The notes beneath the pieces were generated by a model. That model made no database searches, was not told the origin of the DNA, and saw nothing but the letters and a program-made list of their open reading frames with translations. The translations under genes and the position numbers were made by a program. A stretch of 52,140 nucleotides of DNA. It comes from an uncultured Alphaproteobacteria bacterium. GTDB taxonomy: Bacteria; Pseudomonadota; Alphaproteobacteria; RF32; CAG-239. The stretch covers positions 1 to 52,140 of the forward strand of contig CALXZI010000007.1 in the NCBI GenBank assembly GCA_944393205.1, read 5' to 3'. Of the stretch, positions 8,662 through 16,076 are shown piece by piece; position 1 is the stretch's first letter; each line of letters starts with the position of its first letter.

Positions 8662-9180
8662 ATGCAAAAAGATTTTTCATATCCTCTGAATATTGACGAA
8701 TTAAATCGGCACGAACATCATTATCATCTTCAAGCCGATGCTCTCCAACTTAAGACTTTAACGACCATATTGCAAGTGGAAAACGTCAAATCTTTTGTGG
8801 CGGATATTTATTTGAAACTTGATATAAAGCAGCATCGTTTGGACATTTGGGGAAAGGTGGAGGCGGAGTTGGAACTCAAAAGCGTGATATCGCTTGAAAA
8901 TTTTATCAAAAAATATGAGACGCCATTTGCTTATTATTTTGATACCGAAGCCACGTATAAAGATATTAAAGAGATGGAACAGGGAATAAACGATGATGTC
9001 CCTGATGTCATTGAAAACGGTAAAATTGATTTAGGTGACATCGCCATAGAGCAATTGGCACTTGTGATGGAAGACTATCCGCGTCGTGAAGGGGAGAAAT
9101 TTTATTTTACCAGTGAGTTTGACGAAGAGACGACCCGTCGCGCCAATCCGTTTGCCGTGTTGCAAAAATTAAAAAAATAA
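8662..9180 (+). CDS. yceD: YceD family protein (DUF177)
   Basis: A 172-aa DUF177 protein. The family is encoded next to rpmF across bacteria and has been linked to 23S rRNA processing and ribosome assembly; a precise role here is inference. Visible features are the N-terminal ADALQLKTLTTILQV region and the C-terminal IDLGDIAIEQLALVMEDYPR block, which is the conserved part, ending in a short basic tail. The metal-binding cysteine pair found in some homologues is absent. A 152-base gap with a candidate promoter separates it from rpmF. Confidence 0.88.
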   Translation: MQKDFSYPLNIDELNRHEHHYHLQADALQLKTLTTILQVENVKSFVADIYLKLDIKQHRLDIWGKVEAELELKSVISLENFIKKYETPFAYYFDTEATYKDIKEMEQGINDDVPDVIENGKIDLGDIAIEQLALVMEDYPRREGEKFYFTSEFDEETTRRANPFAVLQKLKK

Positions 9181-9256
9181 ACATGATATAAAAAATGCTT
9201 GCCAATAAAGAAAAAATTGGATAAAAGCTCATTAACAATTCCGGCAGATATTTTTC

Positions 9257-9285
9257 TTGCATTTAAAAAAAAACTGCATTAATAA
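9257..9285 (+). promoter_or_regulatory. Candidate promoter of rpmF-plsX-fabH
   Basis: TTGCAT (9257-9262), 17-base spacer, TAATAA (9280-9285). It lies in the 152-base gap before rpmF and gives a leader of about 40 bases. It would allow rpmF, plsX and fabH to be expressed independently of yceD. Confidence 0.45.
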
Positions 9286-9332
9286 TGACGCCTGAATGAT
9301 TTGTTGTGTAATTTTAACAAAAGAGAAGAAAA

Positions 9333-9521
9333 ATGGCTACACCAAAGAAAAAAACATCACAATCCCGTCGCAATATGCGTCGTTCTCATGATGCGCTGAA
9401 AGCCAATGCTTATCATGAATGCCCGAATTGCGGTGAGTTGAAGAGACCTCATAATGTGTGCCCGAAATGCGGCCAATATGACGGCAAAGAAGTCATTGCT
9501 CATAAAGCAGACAAAGAATAA
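9333..9521 (+). CDS. rpmF: 50S ribosomal protein L32
   Basis: A 62-aa L32 protein of the large ribosomal subunit. The N-terminus ([20 protein letters not shown]) is the family signature. The zinc-ribbon cysteines are intact as [18 protein letters not shown], so this is the zinc-binding form. It is followed by plsX within 26 bases, which couples ribosome protein and phospholipid gene expression as in many bacteria. Confidence 0.97.
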   Translation: MATPKKKTSQSRRNMRRSHDALKANAYHECPNCGELKRPHNVCPKCGQYDGKEVIAHKADKE

Positions 9522-9547
9522 TTCAGATTTTATAAACGGAGGTGGCG

Positions 9548-10600
9548 GTGTCTGACGGAAACCTTGTCATATCTGTTGATGCTATGGGGGGGGATAATTC
9601 CCCTCGCATCGTCATAGAAGGTTTGGCGCTTGCAGCCAAGCATAATCCGGATGTTCGTTTTCTTGTCTTCGGAGACATGGAAAAAGTGCGTGGAGAGTTC
9701 AAAAAATTTCCGGCGCTGAACAAGGTTTGTGAGCTGCGTCATTCCGCGGAGGTTGTACACAATGAAGATAAACCTTCGCAGGTCATACGCAACAAAAACA
9801 CGAGTATGTACCAAGCCATAGATGCCGTCCGCAAAGGCGAAGCCGAAGCTGTTGTTTCTGCTGGCAATACCGGTGCTTTGATGGCGATTTCAAAAATGTT
9901 GTTAAAAACCATCCAGAAGATACATCGTCCGGCGATTGTCAGCATTATGCCGCACCGTTACGGCAAATATGTTATGCTTGATTTGGGTGCCAATACCGAA
10001 TGCAACGCCGTTAATTTGGCGGAATTTGCCGTGATGGGCAATGTGTTGGCCAAGCATGCTTTGGGTATAGAACATCCGAAGATTGCACTTTTAAATATCG
10101 GTGCGGAAGAAATGAAAGGCAAGGAAGAAATCCGCCATGCCGCCAAGATGATACGCACATCCACCATGGATATGGATTTTATCGGCTATATTGAGCCGCA
10201 TGAAGTTCCGTTCGGGAAGGCTGATGTCGTGGTGGCTGACGGTTTTACCGGCAATGTGGCCTTAAAATCCATTGAAGGAACGGCCAAGCTCATCCGCAGC
10301 ATGCTTAAAGACGCCGTACACAAATCGTTTTTGGCCAAATTTGGTCTTCCGTTTATGTATTTTGCAGCCAAGCGCATCAGCAAAACCATGAATCCCAAAT
10401 TATATAACGGTGCCATGTTTGTTGGTTTAAACGGTTTATCGGTCAAAAGCCACGGCGGTGCTGACGGATTGGGTTTTTCGGTTGCTATCGGCAATGCCAT
10501 AACGCTTGTCCGTCAAAATTTTGTGGCGACAATCCGTGATGAATTGGAACGCATAGATTTGGAAGAGATTTCACAGGATATATATTATGAGTTGTATTAG
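9548..10600 (+). CDS. plsX: Phosphate acyltransferase PlsX
   Basis: PlsX converts acyl-ACP and phosphate to acyl-phosphate, the donor for the first step of phospholipid synthesis through PlsY. The 350-aa product starts with the family signature VISVDAMGGD and keeps VSAGNTGALMA, LDLGANTEC and ADGFTGNVALKS. The start is a GTG at 9548, since GGAGG (9538-9542) lies 5 bases before it; the alternative GTG at 9542 overlaps that site. The gene overlaps fabH by 14 bases. It acts at the cytoplasmic face of the inner membrane. Confidence 0.95.
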   Translation: MSDGNLVISVDAMGGDNSPRIVIEGLALAAKHNPDVRFLVFGDMEKVRGEFKKFPALNKVCELRHSAEVVHNEDKPSQVIRNKNTSMYQAIDAVRKGEAEAVVSAGNTGALMAISKMLLKTIQKIHRPAIVSIMPHRYGKYVMLDLGANTECNAVNLAEFAVMGNVLAKHALGIEHPKIALLNIGAEEMKGKEEIRHAAKMIRTSTMDMDFIGYIEPHEVPFGKADVVVADGFTGNVALKSIEGTAKLIRSMLKDAVHKSFLAKFGLPFMYFAAKRISKTMNPKLYNGAMFVGLNGLSVKSHGGADGLGFSVAIGNAITLVRQNFVATIRDELERIDLEEISQDIYYELY

Positions 10601-11564
10601 ATCGGAAATTATTGGTTGGGGGCATTATCTCCCTAAAAAAGTGTTAACCAATGATGATTTGTCAAAGATGGTTGACACGAATGATGAATGGATTAGCACC
10701 CGCACGGGAATAAAAAGCCGTCATATCTCCGAAGGAGAAACAACGGCGGATATGTCCATCAAGGCAGCCGATGCGGCATTGAAACAAGCCGAACTGACAA
10801 TCAAAGACATTGACGTTATTATCGTCGGAACTTTAACGCCGGATAATACCACGCCGGCAACGGCGGCAAAAATCGGCGGCATTATGGGCGTTAACCCCGG
10901 CACGCCGACCTTTGATATTGCGGCGGCCTGCTCCGGTTTTGTGTATGCGCTAACCATGGCTGATAATATGATTCGGTTGGGGCAAGTAAAAACGGCATTG
11001 GTTATCGGAGCCGAGACTTTATCAAAAATTGTTGATTGGACCGATCGCAACACTTGTGTTTTGTTTGGTGATGGCGCCGGCGCTGTGGTTTTGAAGGCGC
11101 GTGAAGGCGAGGGAACCTCTGCCGATACCGGTATCTTGGCAACCAAATTATATTCCGACGGCACGCAATACAACAATTTGTATGTTTCCGGTGGTGTTTC
11201 CACCACGGCAACGGCCGGTTTTGTTGTGATGAACGGCAAAGAAGTGTTCAAATTTGCGGTTGGTAGTTTATCTGAAGCCGCCGAGAATGTTATGAATCAA
11301 TGCGGCGTAAACGCAGAACAGATAGATTGGCTGTTGCCGCACCAAGCTAACATCCGTATTATAGAAGGCGTCGGCCACAAATTGGGTTTACCGGATGAAA
11401 AAGTCATCGTGACGGTTGATCATCACGGCAATACATCGGCAGCCTCAATCCCGTTGGCTTTGTCTGAATCTTTGGAAGCGGGCAAAATCAAAAAAGGCGA
11501 TTTGGTCGTTTTGAGTGCGATGGGAGCCGGTTTTACTTGGGGCGGCGTTTTGGTGCGGATATAA
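10587..11564 (+). CDS. fabH: Beta-ketoacyl-ACP synthase III
   Basis: FabH condenses acetyl-CoA with malonyl-ACP to start type II fatty acid synthesis. The 325-aa protein has the complete catalytic triad: Cys115 in AAACSGFVYAL, His in LLPHQANIRI and Asn in HHGNTSAASIPLAL. The N-terminal MVDTNDEWISTRTGIKSRH is the CoA-binding signature, and the C-terminus ends with FTWGGVLVRI. It overlaps the end of plsX by 14 bases, so the two are translationally coupled. Confidence 0.96.
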   Translation: MSCIRSEIIGWGHYLPKKVLTNDDLSKMVDTNDEWISTRTGIKSRHISEGETTADMSIKAADAALKQAELTIKDIDVIIVGTLTPDNTTPATAAKIGGIMGVNPGTPTFDIAAACSGFVYALTMADNMIRLGQVKTALVIGAETLSKIVDWTDRNTCVLFGDGAGAVVLKAREGEGTSADTGILATKLYSDGTQYNNLYVSGGVSTTATAGFVVMNGKEVFKFAVGSLSEAAENVMNQCGVNAEQIDWLLPHQANIRIIEGVGHKLGLPDEKVIVTVDHHGNTSAASIPLALSESLEAGKIKKGDLVVLSAMGAGFTWGGVLVRI

Positions 11565-11604
11565 AAATCCGATAAAAAACTTGTGAACGATTTTTTTTGC
11601 AAGC

Positions 11605-11632
11605 TTGAGCTTTGAATAATTCGTGCTACACT
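11605..11632 (+). promoter_or_regulatory. Candidate promoter of ihfA-merR
   Basis: TTGAGC (11605-11610), 16-base spacer, TACACT (11627-11632), in the 105-base gap between fabH and ihfA. The boxes are moderate matches only. Confidence 0.4.
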
Positions 11633-11669
11633 CATATAAATAACATTGATAAACGAATAAGGAAAAGAA

Positions 11670-11957
11670 ATGAAAACTGTTACACGTGCTGATGTTGCTG
11701 AAACAATTTATGAAGAAATCGGTCTTTCCCGCAAAGATTCGGGTGATATTTTGGATATGATTATTGATGAAATCAAGGCTGACTTGGTTAAAGGTAATGA
11801 TGTCAAATTGTCTTCGTTCGGTACTTTGGCGTTGCGCAAGAAAAATCCGCGCGTCGGCCGCAATCCCAAAACCGGTGTAGAGGCTGAAATTTCGGCACGA
11901 ACGGTCATTTCATTCAAACCTTCTCAAAATTTACGTAAAACGATTAACGGCCAATAA
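11670..11957 (+). CDS. ihfA: Integration host factor subunit alpha
   Basis: A 95-aa HU/IHF-family DNA-bending protein. The N-terminal ADVAETIYEEIGLSR helix pair, the central VKLSSFGTLALRKK strand and the DNA-arm segment RVGRNPKTGVEAEIS followed by FKPSQNLRK are typical of IhfA rather than HU. With IhfB it would bend DNA by 160 degrees or more at specific sites and serve transcription, replication and recombination. The location between fabH and a MerR gene is the usual alphaproteobacterial one. AAGGAAAAG precedes the ATG. Confidence 0.92.
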   Translation: MKTVTRADVAETIYEEIGLSRKDSGDILDMIIDEIKADLVKGNDVKLSSFGTLALRKKNPRVGRNPKTGVEAEISARTVISFKPSQNLRKTINGQ

Positions 11958-11975
11958 CCGCTGGCGGAGGTTTAA

Positions 11976-12416
11976 ATGGTTGTCAACAAATCCAAAGCAG
12001 CGTTTCGGACGATTGCCGAAGTGGCGGACGATTTGGGGGTGGCCACGCATGTCTTGCGCTTTTGGGAAACCAAATTTCCACAAATTAAACCGATGAAAGC
12101 CGGTGGCGGAAGACGCTATTATCGTCCTGATGATGTTGAAATTGTCCGTTTGATAAAAGAACTTTTGTATGACAAACGCTTAACGATTGAAGGCGTGCAA
12201 AAGCTTTTTAAGGATAGAGGCGTTAAAGCCATTTTAGGCGGTGAAATCCAAAAAGATTTTTTTGAAATTTCAGAACCTGAAGAAAGTACTGAACCGATTG
12301 TTAAAATCAAAGAGGTTGAAGTGTGCCGGTTAAGTGAAGAACAACGCCGATTGTTGCAAGAAGCAAAAGAGGAACTACAAAACATCGCGCAAGATATAAA
12401 AAAAGCGGCTATATAA
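11976..12416 (+). CDS. MerR-family regulator (MlrA-like)
   Basis: A 146-aa MerR-family transcription factor. The N-terminal winged helix-turn-helix is clear: [20 protein letters not shown], then [10 protein letters not shown] and [20 protein letters not shown]. The C-terminal part is a charged coiled coil (KEEL..IAQDIKK) and lacks conserved metal- or drug-binding cysteines. This gene is a constant neighbour of ihfA in alphaproteobacteria, so it is more likely a general regulator of the MlrA/CarA type than the regulator of the distant alcohol dehydrogenase operon. GGCGGAGG lies 5 bases before the ATG. Confidence 0.88.
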   Translation: MVVNKSKAAFRTIAEVADDLGVATHVLRFWETKFPQIKPMKAGGGRRYYRPDDVEIVRLIKELLYDKRLTIEGVQKLFKDRGVKAILGGEIQKDFFEISEPEESTEPIVKIKEVEVCRLSEEQRRLLQEAKEELQNIAQDIKKAAI

Positions 12417-12430
12417 AAAGCCGCTTTTTT
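12401..12430 (+). terminator. Intrinsic terminator overlapping the merR stop
   Basis: Perfect stem AAAAGCGGCT (12401-12410) / AGCCGCTTTT (12419-12428), 8-base loop, then T residues. The stop codon of the MerR gene lies within the loop. Confidence 0.85.
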
Positions 12431-12523
12431 CTACATTTTTTATAAATACTTATCAAAATTTTATTCTGATGAGTTTTTTGACGACACCGCATACGCTTAC
12501 AATCTAAAAATTGCAACATTATA

Positions 12524-12554
12524 AAAAAACGCCCTGCGAAAGGGCGTTTTTTTT
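12524..12554. terminator. Bidirectional intrinsic terminator
   Basis: CGCCCT (12531-12536) / AGGGCG (12542-12547) with a 5-base loop, flanked by seven A on the left and seven T on the right. It works in both directions and most clearly ends the minus-strand 12563-13438 pair. Nothing else was recognised between 12431 and 12523. Confidence 0.85.
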
Positions 12555-12562
12555 ATATACCG

Positions 12563-12964
12563 TCATTTATCTTTACCTAAAAAAACGATATAATATTCAT
12601 TGCGGTGTTTATCTACCCATTTGTTTTTGGGATAAAACGATAACACCAAAACAATGAAAAGAAAGAAATAAGTACCGGCAACCCACCAAATGAGATTGCT
12701 CAAAACAGCAACGTTGCCTCGCAAGAATAAAAAACCGCCAATGACGGCAATAATACCGGTATAAAAAACGAAATTGCAAAGTTTTTTATAGGCATTGCTT
12801 TCTTTTTGAATCCTGTCAACACGCTGCCATACCCGTAGATCTACGGCGAATATGACAGAATTCAAGATGCTTTCATCGGCATAGGTAAGACCTTTATCTT
12901 CCGGCATACAGCCGGTTTTATAATAAAAAATCTCACGAGCTTGGTTTAATTTCTTATCAGTCAT
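12563..12964 (-). CDS. Small two-segment membrane protein (paralogue of next gene)
   Basis: A 133-aa protein of unknown family. The first about 65 residues are cytosolic and contain CMPEDKGL. Two membrane segments follow (FVFYTGIIAVIGGFLFL and NLIWWVAGTYFFLFIVLVLSFY), then a short charged tail ending YYIVFLGKDK. The same layout and motifs occur in the upstream gene at 12986-13438 (CMPEDKGF, ILYTGIAAVVLGFMFL, NVIWIVAVFFLL, NYYLITLED), so the two arose by duplication. They are 21 bases apart and end at a strong terminator. No function can be assigned. Confidence 0.7.
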   Translation of the reverse strand: MTDKKLNQAREIFYYKTGCMPEDKGLTYADESILNSVIFAVDLRVWQRVDRIQKESNAYKKLCNFVFYTGIIAVIGGFLFLRGNVAVLSNLIWWVAGTYFFLFIVLVLSFYPKNKWVDKHRNEYYIVFLGKDK

Positions 12965-12985
12965 AATAAAAGTTAAATAATTTTG

Positions 12986-13438
12986 TTATTCCATATCAAA
13001 ATCATCATCATCACTAAAAGTATGGTCATTTTCATTATCTTCCAGTGTGATGAGATAGTAATTGGCTTTGTTTTTTTCCAGCCATTTCATTTCATGTCTG
13101 ACAAAAATTGCCAACACAATGTAAAGCAACAGGAAAAAAACAGCGACAATCCATATGACATTGGCCATATAATCGCCGCTATCCGGTAAAAACATAAACC
13201 CGAGAACAACTGCGGCTATTCCGGTGTAGAGAATGCTTTTTGCGGTTTTACCCGCAATTTTATGCCTTTTAAAGTGCTTGGCCAAAATTTTCCATTTGCT
13301 TTCGCTTTTAGAAAAAATGACCATGTTTTTTTTCACTTTGGGTAATTCGGCAACAAAGTTAAACCCTTTGTCTTCAGGCATGCAGTCTTCATTCAGAAAG
13401 AAAAGTTCACGCGCCCATTGTTTTCTAACATCATCCAT
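12986..13438 (-). CDS. Small two-segment membrane protein (tandem paralogue)
   Basis: A 150-aa membrane protein of unknown family, first gene of the pair. The start is placed at the ATG ending at 13438 because the protein then aligns with its paralogue from the first residues (MDDVRKQWARELFFLNEDCM against MTDKKLNQAREIFYYKTGCM). The in-frame ATG at 13510 would add 24 residues with no match and no Shine-Dalgarno. Compared with the paralogue it has an extra basic segment before the first membrane helix and an acidic tail (SDDDDFDME). The shared MPEDKG motif on the cytosolic side may be functional. Confidence 0.65.
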   Translation of the reverse strand: MDDVRKQWARELFFLNEDCMPEDKGFNFVAELPKVKKNMVIFSKSESKWKILAKHFKRHKIAGKTAKSILYTGIAAVVLGFMFLPDSGDYMANVIWIVAVFFLLLYIVLAIFVRHEMKWLEKNKANYYLITLEDNENDHTFSDDDDFDME

Positions 13439-13521
13439 TTTTTTAAATTTATAATTTTTATAATAATATGCAATTGCTTCAAACATGACATAAAACATAT
13501 TTTTTGTCAATGTGCAATTTT

Positions 13522-13556
13522 AAACAAAAACAACCGGCAGAAGAAAACACCGGTTG
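13522..13556 (-). terminator. Intrinsic terminator of the ADH-cupin-flavodoxin operon
   Basis: Stem CAACCGG (13531-13537) / CCGGTTG (13550-13556). Read on the minus strand it is followed by TTTTTGTTT. It lies about 20 bases after the flavodoxin-family stop codon. Confidence 0.8.
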
Positions 13557-13576
13557 TAACTACAAAATCAAATAAA

Positions 13577-14116
13577 TCAGCAATTTTTGCCCATTTGATA
13601 AGCTTCTTGCATGGTTGGAGAGTTTTTAATTTCACCGGCCTGCCATGCCCCCAATCCATAAATAACGCCTTTTTCTCTGGCGCCGTCCAGACAATCTTCG
13701 GTAAAGCCTCTGAAACCTTCCAATGCGCGCTGCATATTGGCTTTATTGTCATCGGCTGCGGCAATGATGAAATAAAAATCTTTGTTACTGATTTCTGTAT
13801 ACCGCGGCACGGTGCGGTCAATCAGCGTTTTCATCTGGCCGTTCATGGCATAAAAGTAAATCGGCGTGGCCATCACGATGACATCGGCTTCCACCATCTT
13901 GTCTAAAATTTCTTCCATGTCGTCTTTTTGCACGCATTTGTGCGTTGTGTTGCAAACGCCGCAGCCGCGGCAGAAATTGATTTTTTTATCATTAAGATAA
14001 ATTTTTTCCACTGCGTGTCCTGCTTCCAACGCACCTTTGATAAATTCGTCGCATAACAGGTTGGAATTTCCGTTTTTGCGAAAACTGGCCGATAAGACCA
14101 AAACTTTTTTATTCAT
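13577..14116 (-). CDS. Flavodoxin-family NAD(P)H-dependent FMN oxidoreductase
   Basis: A 179-aa flavoprotein of the NADPH-dependent FMN reductase/iron-sulfur flavoprotein type. The FMN phosphate loop is visible as SASFRKNGNSNLL near the N-terminus. The CRGCGVCN..HKC cysteine cluster (about residues 49-61) is typical of the multimeric flavodoxin WrbA-like subgroup. ATPIYFYAMNGQMKTLIDR is the second flavin-binding loop. It probably reduces quinone-like or nitro compounds, or carries electrons. AAAGGAG precedes the ATG. It is the last gene of the alcohol dehydrogenase operon and is followed by a terminator. Confidence 0.85.
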   Translation of the reverse strand: MNKKVLVLSASFRKNGNSNLLCDEFIKGALEAGHAVEKIYLNDKKINFCRGCGVCNTTHKCVQKDDMEEILDKMVEADVIVMATPIYFYAMNGQMKTLIDRTVPRYTEISNKDFYFIIAAADDNKANMQRALEGFRGFTEDCLDGAREKGVIYGLGAWQAGEIKNSPTMQEAYQMGKNC

Positions 14117-14119
14117 AAT

Positions 14120-14191
14120 TTACTCCTTTGCAATTTCATTAACCGCGGCAATCATAAAGATTGCCGCGGCGGTCGTTGATATCTTTTTCAT
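14120..14191 (-). CDS. Possible 23-residue coupled small ORF
   Basis: A short reading frame between the cupin and flavodoxin genes. Its ATG overlaps the cupin stop (TAATG) and its TAA ends 3 bases before the flavodoxin ATG. The peptide starts MKKISTTAAAIFMIAAV, which looks like a signal peptide or one membrane helix, and ends NEIAKE. The last codons contain the AAAGGAG used by the next gene. It may be a coupling device, a real microprotein or the remnant of a secreted protein. The sequence also folds as an 11-bp perfect hairpin (14143-14153 with 14159-14169), so RNA structure rather than protein could be what is selected. Confidence 0.35.
   Translation of the reverse strand: MKKISTTAAAIFMIAAVNEIAKE
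14143..14169 (-). other. Intercistronic RNA hairpin
   Basis: Perfect 11-bp GC-rich stem (14143-14153 with 14159-14169), 5-base loop, between cupin and flavodoxin genes. No T tract follows on the minus strand, so it is not a standard terminator. It could be an RNA-processing or stability element within the operon. Confidence 0.5.
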
Positions 14192-14661
14192 TATTTGTAT
14201 TCCGTATCGCTGACCGGTGCAAGCCATGTCGTCTGATTATCGGGCAGGTTGGTCTCAATGGAAATATGCGTAAACCAACTGTCCGGTGCCGCGCCGTGCC
14301 AATGTTCCACATCGGGCGGAATGCGCACCACATCGCCTTTGTGCAAGATTCGGATTTCCTTGCCGCGCTCCTGATAGCGTCCTTCGCCGGCCAACACCAG
14401 CAGAATCTGTCCGCCGTCATGTTTGTGCCAGTTGGTGCGGGCGCTTGGTTCAAACGTGACGTTGGCAATGGAAGAATTCCAAACATCATTATTGGCGCTC
14501 AAACGTTGCAGATAAGTTTGTCCGGTAAAAAATTCTCCGTACGGATTCGGTTCTCCTTGGTTGAAAACCGTGTCAATCGGTGCCTTTTTCATTTCTTGTG
14601 CTCCCACAACAGTTGAAAATGCGGTTAAAACGCATAATGTTGATACAAAAAGTTTATTCAT
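14191..14661 (-). CDS. Exported cupin-domain protein
   Basis: A 156-aa protein with an N-terminal signal peptide (MNKLFVSTLCVLTAFSTVVGA, cleavage near VGAQ) and one cupin barrel. Likely metal ligands are in NWHKHDGGQILLVLAGEGRY (two His and Gln) and VEHWHGAAP. The start is the ATG ending at 14661, preceded by AAAAGG; an upstream ATG would run into the dehydrogenase gene. The mature protein is probably periplasmic, which is odd because both operon partners look cytosolic. Related operons pair cupins with carboxymuconolactone-decarboxylase-like or dehydrogenase genes under MerR or LysR control. The substrate is unknown. Confidence 0.82.
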   Translation of the reverse strand: MNKLFVSTLCVLTAFSTVVGAQEMKKAPIDTVFNQGEPNPYGEFFTGQTYLQRLSANNDVWNSSIANVTFEPSARTNWHKHDGGQILLVLAGEGRYQERGKEIRILHKGDVVRIPPDVEHWHGAAPDSWFTHISIETNLPDNQTTWLAPVSDTEYK

Positions 14662-14674
14662 AACTTTAACCTTT

Positions 14675-15838
14675 TTATTTGTACGAGTTGTGATAAATTT
14701 TGACACAGTCGTCATCGCTCAAATCCAGACGGTCGTTGACAAATAAAAAGCCCATACAGTCTTTGGCGTTGCGCGCCATGGTCAGAAATTCGCTTTCGTT
14801 GATACCGTAATCAGACATTTTAAGCTCGTCAACCCCGCAAGCTTTTTGCAAATTGCTTAAAGCCGCGATAAAATCTTCCGGCTTGGTCGCATTTTCCATA
14901 CCCAAAGCCTGTGCCATTTTAACAAAGCGTTCCGGTGCGACGCCGCTGTCAATAAAGTGCTGATAATAAGCCTTGGAAATCATAATCAAACCGGCGCCAT
15001 GGGGCAATTCCTGATGATAAGCCGACAAAGCATGTTCCAGAGAGTGTTCGCTGCAGCAGGTGCCGACGCACATCACGAAACCGGACATGGTGTTGGCAAA
15101 AGCGGTGTGTTCGCGCGCTTCCAAATCGTTGCCGTTTTGCACGGCGCGCGCCAGATAACGTCCGACGTTTTCAATGGCAGTTAAGGCAAACATATCGCTC
15201 ATCAAGTTGGCTTTGTTGGAAATATAGGCTTCTACGCTGTGGAACAAGGCGTCAAAACCTTGATAAGCCGTCATCTTGGGCGGAACGGTCGCCATCAGTT
15301 CCGGATCAACGACGGAAAGCACCGGAAAGCCGCCGAAGAAAGCGGTCTTTTCATTGGTTTCGGGGTTGGTAATGACCGCGCCGGCGTCGGCTTCCGAACC
15401 TGTGCCGGCGGTGGTGGTGATGGCCACTAGGGGCAGGGGATTGTGTTGCATCGGTTTTTTCTTGCCTTGCCCGAACATAATGTAATCCCACAAATCGCCA
15501 TCATTGACCGCCATGGCGGCAATGGCTTTTGAGGCGTCCATCACGCTGCCGCCGCCTAAAGCCACAACAAAATCACATTTATTTTCTCTAGCCATCGCTG
15601 CGCCGGCCATCACCGTGCCTTTTAAAGGATTTGCTTCAACTTTATCAAACAAAACATAATCGGCGCCGCCTTTTTTAAGTTGTTCAATCGTGCGATCCAA
15701 ATAACCGTTGGCACGAGCCGATTTGCCGTTTGAAATAACCAGCAGAGCCTTTTTGCCCGGCAACGGTTGTTTGTGCAGATTATTCAGCTCGCCGCGGCCA
15801 AATAAAATATGAACGGGAACATAAAAATCAAAACTCAT
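14675..15838 (-). CDS. Iron-containing alcohol dehydrogenase
   Basis: A 387-aa type III (iron-dependent) alcohol dehydrogenase, similar to butanol dehydrogenases. The NAD(P)-binding stretch is VALGGGSVMDASKAIA (about 91-106), followed by TTTAGTGSEAD. The metal-binding region is intact: GFDALFHSVEAYIS, then CSEHSLEHALSAYHQELPHG. It interconverts aldehydes or ketones and alcohols, and likely detoxifies reactive carbonyls here (inference). AAGGAG stands 7 bases before the ATG. It heads an operon with the cupin and flavodoxin genes behind a MerR-type promoter. Confidence 0.93.
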   Translation of the reverse strand: MSFDFYVPVHILFGRGELNNLHKQPLPGKKALLVISNGKSARANGYLDRTIEQLKKGGADYVLFDKVEANPLKGTVMAGAAMARENKCDFVVALGGGSVMDASKAIAAMAVNDGDLWDYIMFGQGKKKPMQHNPLPLVAITTTAGTGSEADAGAVITNPETNEKTAFFGGFPVLSVVDPELMATVPPKMTAYQGFDALFHSVEAYISNKANLMSDMFALTAIENVGRYLARAVQNGNDLEAREHTAFANTMSGFVMCVGTCCSEHSLEHALSAYHQELPHGAGLIMISKAYYQHFIDSGVAPERFVKMAQALGMENATKPEDFIAALSNLQKACGVDELKMSDYGINESEFLTMARNAKDCMGFLFVNDRLDLSDDDCVKIYHNSYK

Positions 15839-16035
15839 CAGTTTTCTCCTTAATATATGTTGTTAATCAGTTTAAGCACGGCGCTTTCCGTCAGTGGTAA
15901 AAGCGCTTACATCTTGGAAACAGCTGCGGCGGATACGGAAATGATGTACTTTTATTGGTAGCAATCAATGTGTCCACCAGCTTTAATCAGTGTTTTCAGC
16001 AACTCTTAATAATAAATATAATCGATTCTGTTCAC
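15839..16035 (-). other. Long leader of the ADH operon, possible gene remnant
   Basis: About 190 bases lie between the MerR-type promoter and the dehydrogenase ATG, an unusually long leader. Its central part (about 15870-15945) is more GC-rich than neighbouring gaps and looks codon-like. On the minus strand a fragment reads ELLKTLIKAGGHIDCYQ and then stops. On the plus strand 15857-15958 could encode 33 residues. Neither has a convincing start. It may be what is left of a lost gene, perhaps including the missing regulator, or an RNA regulatory leader. Confidence 0.3.
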
Positions 16036-16066
16036 ATCATAATCATTAGAGTTAACTCAAGGTCAA
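16036..16066 (-). promoter_or_regulatory. MerR-type promoter/operator of the ADH operon
   Basis: On the minus strand TTGACC (16061-16066) and TATGAT (16036-16041) are separated by 19 bases instead of 17. The spacer contains the perfect palindrome GAGTTAACTC (16049-16058). A stretched 19-bp spacer with a dyad between the boxes is the hallmark of promoters activated by MerR-family proteins by DNA untwisting, and the dyad resembles those of AdhR/NmlR-type regulators of aldehyde response. The operon downstream encodes an alcohol dehydrogenase, which fits. No regulator gene is adjacent. Confidence 0.7.
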
Positions 16067-16076
16067 GCACTTTCTA

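Noticed and set aside
11976-12416. MerR-family gene as the regulator of the ADH operon
   Set aside because: It belongs to the conserved ihfA-merR neighbourhood, is of the MlrA type and lies about 3.6 kb from the operator, so a direct link is not supported.
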